From assembly GCF_954871325.1 (NCBI RefSeq), contig NC_088776.1, forward strand, positions 51,478,569 through 51,542,568: a stretch of 64,000 nt of DNA, given 5' to 3'. The notes under the pieces were generated by a model, which saw only the letters and a list, made by a program, of their open reading frames with translations, made no database searches and was not told where the DNA came from. Positions 61,462 through 64,000 of this stretch are shown one piece after another. Position 1 is the first letter of the stretch. Each line of letters begins with the position of its first letter. This DNA comes from Gordionus sp. m RMFG-2023 (Eukaryota; Nematomorpha; Gordioida; Chordodea; Parachordodidae). The position numbers were made by a program, and so were the translations under genes.

Positions 61462-63996
61462 CTAATTATCTTCTTCGTCAAATGAATCGTAGTTAGCGGC
61501 TTGCCTTTTTTTCAGCTTAGACATATCTAAAGGTTCGTCAATACTTCCATTAAATTCACTAAAGACACTGTTTTGAGCGACAGAGGGCTTTCCACTTCTT
61601 CCAGTTTGCTTTGAATCAATCGAACTGGGTGGAGGGGAAGTTACACTTTTAGTCAACAAATTTGCATCAGAAAAAGAATCAGAATACTTATCAAATTTTT
61701 TACTGGTGTGCAAATCGCTTTTGCCGATATCGAGAAGTGAAGATTTACTATTCTTGGACTTATGAATACTATTCCTAAGCTCATTAAAATCGATCGATGA
61801 TCGTACATGTGAAGGTATTTTTTCTGGCCCAAAGGGATCTTTATTGCTATTTTTGTTCGTAGAAACCACTTTTCCTGTTGATACCGAAGGAACTGTAGTA
61901 AATTGTGGCTCTTGCTCAGGAATATTTGCATCTACCAAATCTTCAGCCTTATTGGTTTTACTTTTGGTGGAGATATGAATGCTATTCCTAAGCTCATTAA
62001 AATCGATCGATGATCGTACATGTGGAGGTATTTTTGCAGGCGGAATGGGATCTTTATTGCCATTTATAATCGTTGAAATCACTTTTCCTGTTTTTAATAT
62101 CGAGGGAACTGTAGTAAATTGTGCCTCTTGCTCAGGAATATTTGCATCTTCCAAATCTTCAGTCTTATTGGTTTTAGTTTGAATCGCCGAATTTTCGACA
62201 TTAGTTAAAGTTTGATCAATTTTAGGAAGAGATGGTTCCTTTATTACATTCGGCATTAGGGACAATGTATCTGTTATGTGAACATTTTCTAAATTGTCTA
62301 TCGACCATTCATCAATTTCTATGTTTGAAGGTTTTTTGACCACCGTTGCTTCAGGTGCTACATCTTTAAAACTTCTCTCAATTATTGACGCGTTATCGGT
62401 CATAGCAGGTCTTTCCTCAATTTTAAAACTTGAAAGCTCTTCAACGATGGGCATTACAGGGGCAACCACTTTGAAACTTCTTTCAATTATAGACGCGCTA
62501 TCAGTCATAGCAGGTCTTTCATCAATTTTATAACTTGAAAGCTCTTTAACGACGGGCAATACAGGTTCAATATCTTTGAAATTCTTATCTATTATGGGCA
62601 AGCTATTATCAGTCATCATTGGTTTGAAAGTATCAGAAGGAATCCCAAACTGAATCACAAAGCTATCAGGTCTGCTTTTTATAGGTTGCTATTAGTTTTG
62701 TCAAAATAAAATATGAAAAATGCTGTAAATCCTGTTTTATTGGCACATATATTTATACAGATTATATTTAGTCAAACACAAAACTTTATAACATATTTAT
62801 GCATACTTTGTAATTATATTTAAAATGTGATTTAACATTTTGTAGTGGATTTAAAAAAAAATTAAATCTATCAATCTTCTTAATGAAAAAAAAAATTTTT
62901 TTAAATCATCAAGCAATTTTAAACATAAAGACTCAAATAATTTCAAAGCATAATTACAACATTTATATAAAATCAAAGTTTACAGAAATTAATCAAATAT
63001 TTAACATTACAATAAAATATTATTCACATCCATCTTTGTCTAAGGTTTTTTGGTGTTAGACGTAACGAGAAATATATCACTACCTGGCATTGAAAACTTT
63101 TGAACAGATGACATTGAAGTTTTACTATGGTAAGGGGTGACAATTTCGGAAGTGCTTTTAATGGGTTTAGTATAACTAGAAATAGACTCTTTCTTTTTTA
63201 AGGATTTAATTAAGGAGGTTAAAGAATTTTCACTTTGGCTGATCATTGATTTGTCGAGGTTAACCAAAATGTCCGAGTAGCTTTCTACCTTTTCGTTTTC
63301 TGGTATAACAACTTTTTGGAGGACATTAAGGTTTGCGGAAACGTCCAGCTTCTCCGTTTCGGGTTTGTCATCAGCAATAATATTTTCACTTGTCATTATT
63401 ATTTCCTCTATCGTAGGATGCGCATCATAAGAGATTTTGTATACTAAATTTGGAGATTGCATACCGGGACTATGAGATCTTATACCTGGACTAGGAGATC
63501 GTATACCAGGACCGGGGGATTTAATGGATTCACTCATAGAATCCTGCAAACTTGGCTCCTCCTCGTTTACATTTTTCACTGTGGTCGTTGTAATAATTAA
63601 TTTCTTTTTTTTCTTCCTGTTTTTCCTTTTCTCACTCTGTTTGGCCTCGTTCTTTTCGTATCTGTCCCTCTCGGAGATCAAAGAGTCCCTGGGGAGTATC
63701 ATGTGCTGATCGGATGAGGATAAGGAGGTTATATTGAAGGTTGAATGAGTTAGTTCATCTAGATGCATCATGTCCGCAACGTAACCTTCCCAACTTTCCA
63801 AGCCGTTCGAAGACAGTTCTGTAATAGACGGAGGTGGTTCTTGGTCCTCTTTGAAAATATTTGAGGTCGAAAACGCTGTATCGTACACATTATTATCGTA
63901 AGTAGCGGCTCTAAAATGCGAATCCGTATCTAGGTCTAAATAATTAGGGGTTCCTTTTCTCATTTCTTTTCCGAAGATGTCCGATATTTTCTTCAT
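61462..63996 (-). CDS. Unrecognised low-complexity host protein with internal repeats, 5' end uncertain
   Basis: Two long minus-strand open stretches, 63996-63040 and 62690-61462, probably belong to one gene. A phase-0 donor (CTC|GTTACG, exon end 63067) and a phase-0 acceptor (ACTAATAG|CAACC, exon start 62688) would join them through a 379-base intron. The first part is acidic at its start, then has RKNRKKKKKL and a PGPGIRSPSPGIRSHSPGMQ proline-serine repeat. The second part has three units of about 36 residues (MTDNASIIERSFK, VEELSSFKIEERPA) and two units of about 65 residues (DANIPEQE, TTVPS, HVRSSIDFNELRNSIH), ending LDMSKLKKRQ...DEEDN. It looks intrinsically disordered. The true start may lie beyond the window. 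If the junction is wrong these are two genes. No function assigned. Confidence 0.6.
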
Positions 63997-64000
63997 TTTT

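Noticed and set aside
62294-62533. Plus-strand repeat-containing reading frame
   Set aside because: Antisense shadow of the 36-residue repeats in the minus-strand gene at 61462-63996.

Overview
The window is strongly AT-rich animal DNA (roughly three quarters A+T by eye). It holds two recognisable host genes on the minus strand, part of a third minus-strand gene at the right edge, and many transposable elements. An invertebrate animal is the best inference: WAPL and PPP4R2 orthologues, spliceosomal GT-AG introns, an endonuclease-type LINE, and many hAT elements. The PPP4R2 introns are only 41-50 bases long, a size known from flatworms, larvaceans and orthonectids among others. I cannot name the species.

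Layout. 1-1555: 5' part of a minus-strand LINE with an intact endonuclease reading frame and a tRNA-like 5' end. 2227-2913: hAT-like short element. 3340-5070: broken Ty3/gypsy-like fossil. 5498-6555: PPP4R2, six exons, all splice phases consistent, 276 residues. 7300-7666: non-autonomous hAT element with a perfect 8-base target duplication. 7667-11885: mostly empty AT-rich DNA. 11886-47049: WAPL, the cohesin-release factor, which I can follow through 13 exons in one consistent reading frame (1348 residues). Twelve exons lie in 11886-17267. The long low-complexity first exon lies at 44698-47049, so the first intron would be 27.4 kb.

That intron is a transposon graveyard. It holds two autonomous-type hAT copies of about 2.7 kb in opposite orientation, a ZMYM1-type hAT, several hAT deletion derivatives, a family of GC-rich hAT short elements, a mariner-like short element, small palindromic elements and two arrays of a CCGG-containing minisatellite. 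From 47050 to the right edge there are more hAT elements and two copies of a long-terminal-inverted-repeat transposon with an SDG(S/A)AAQYKN-type transposase. Next come a pogo-like transposase fragment and a host gene of unknown function (61462-63996) whose product contains internal repeats.

Nine of the hAT insertions carry target duplications that can be read directly, seven of them perfect 8-base matches. Several hAT families each carry their own short motif repeated just inside both ends. No CRISPR arrays, rRNA genes or convincing tRNA genes were seen. All splice sites, family names and homologies rest on reading the sequence by eye; no database search was run.
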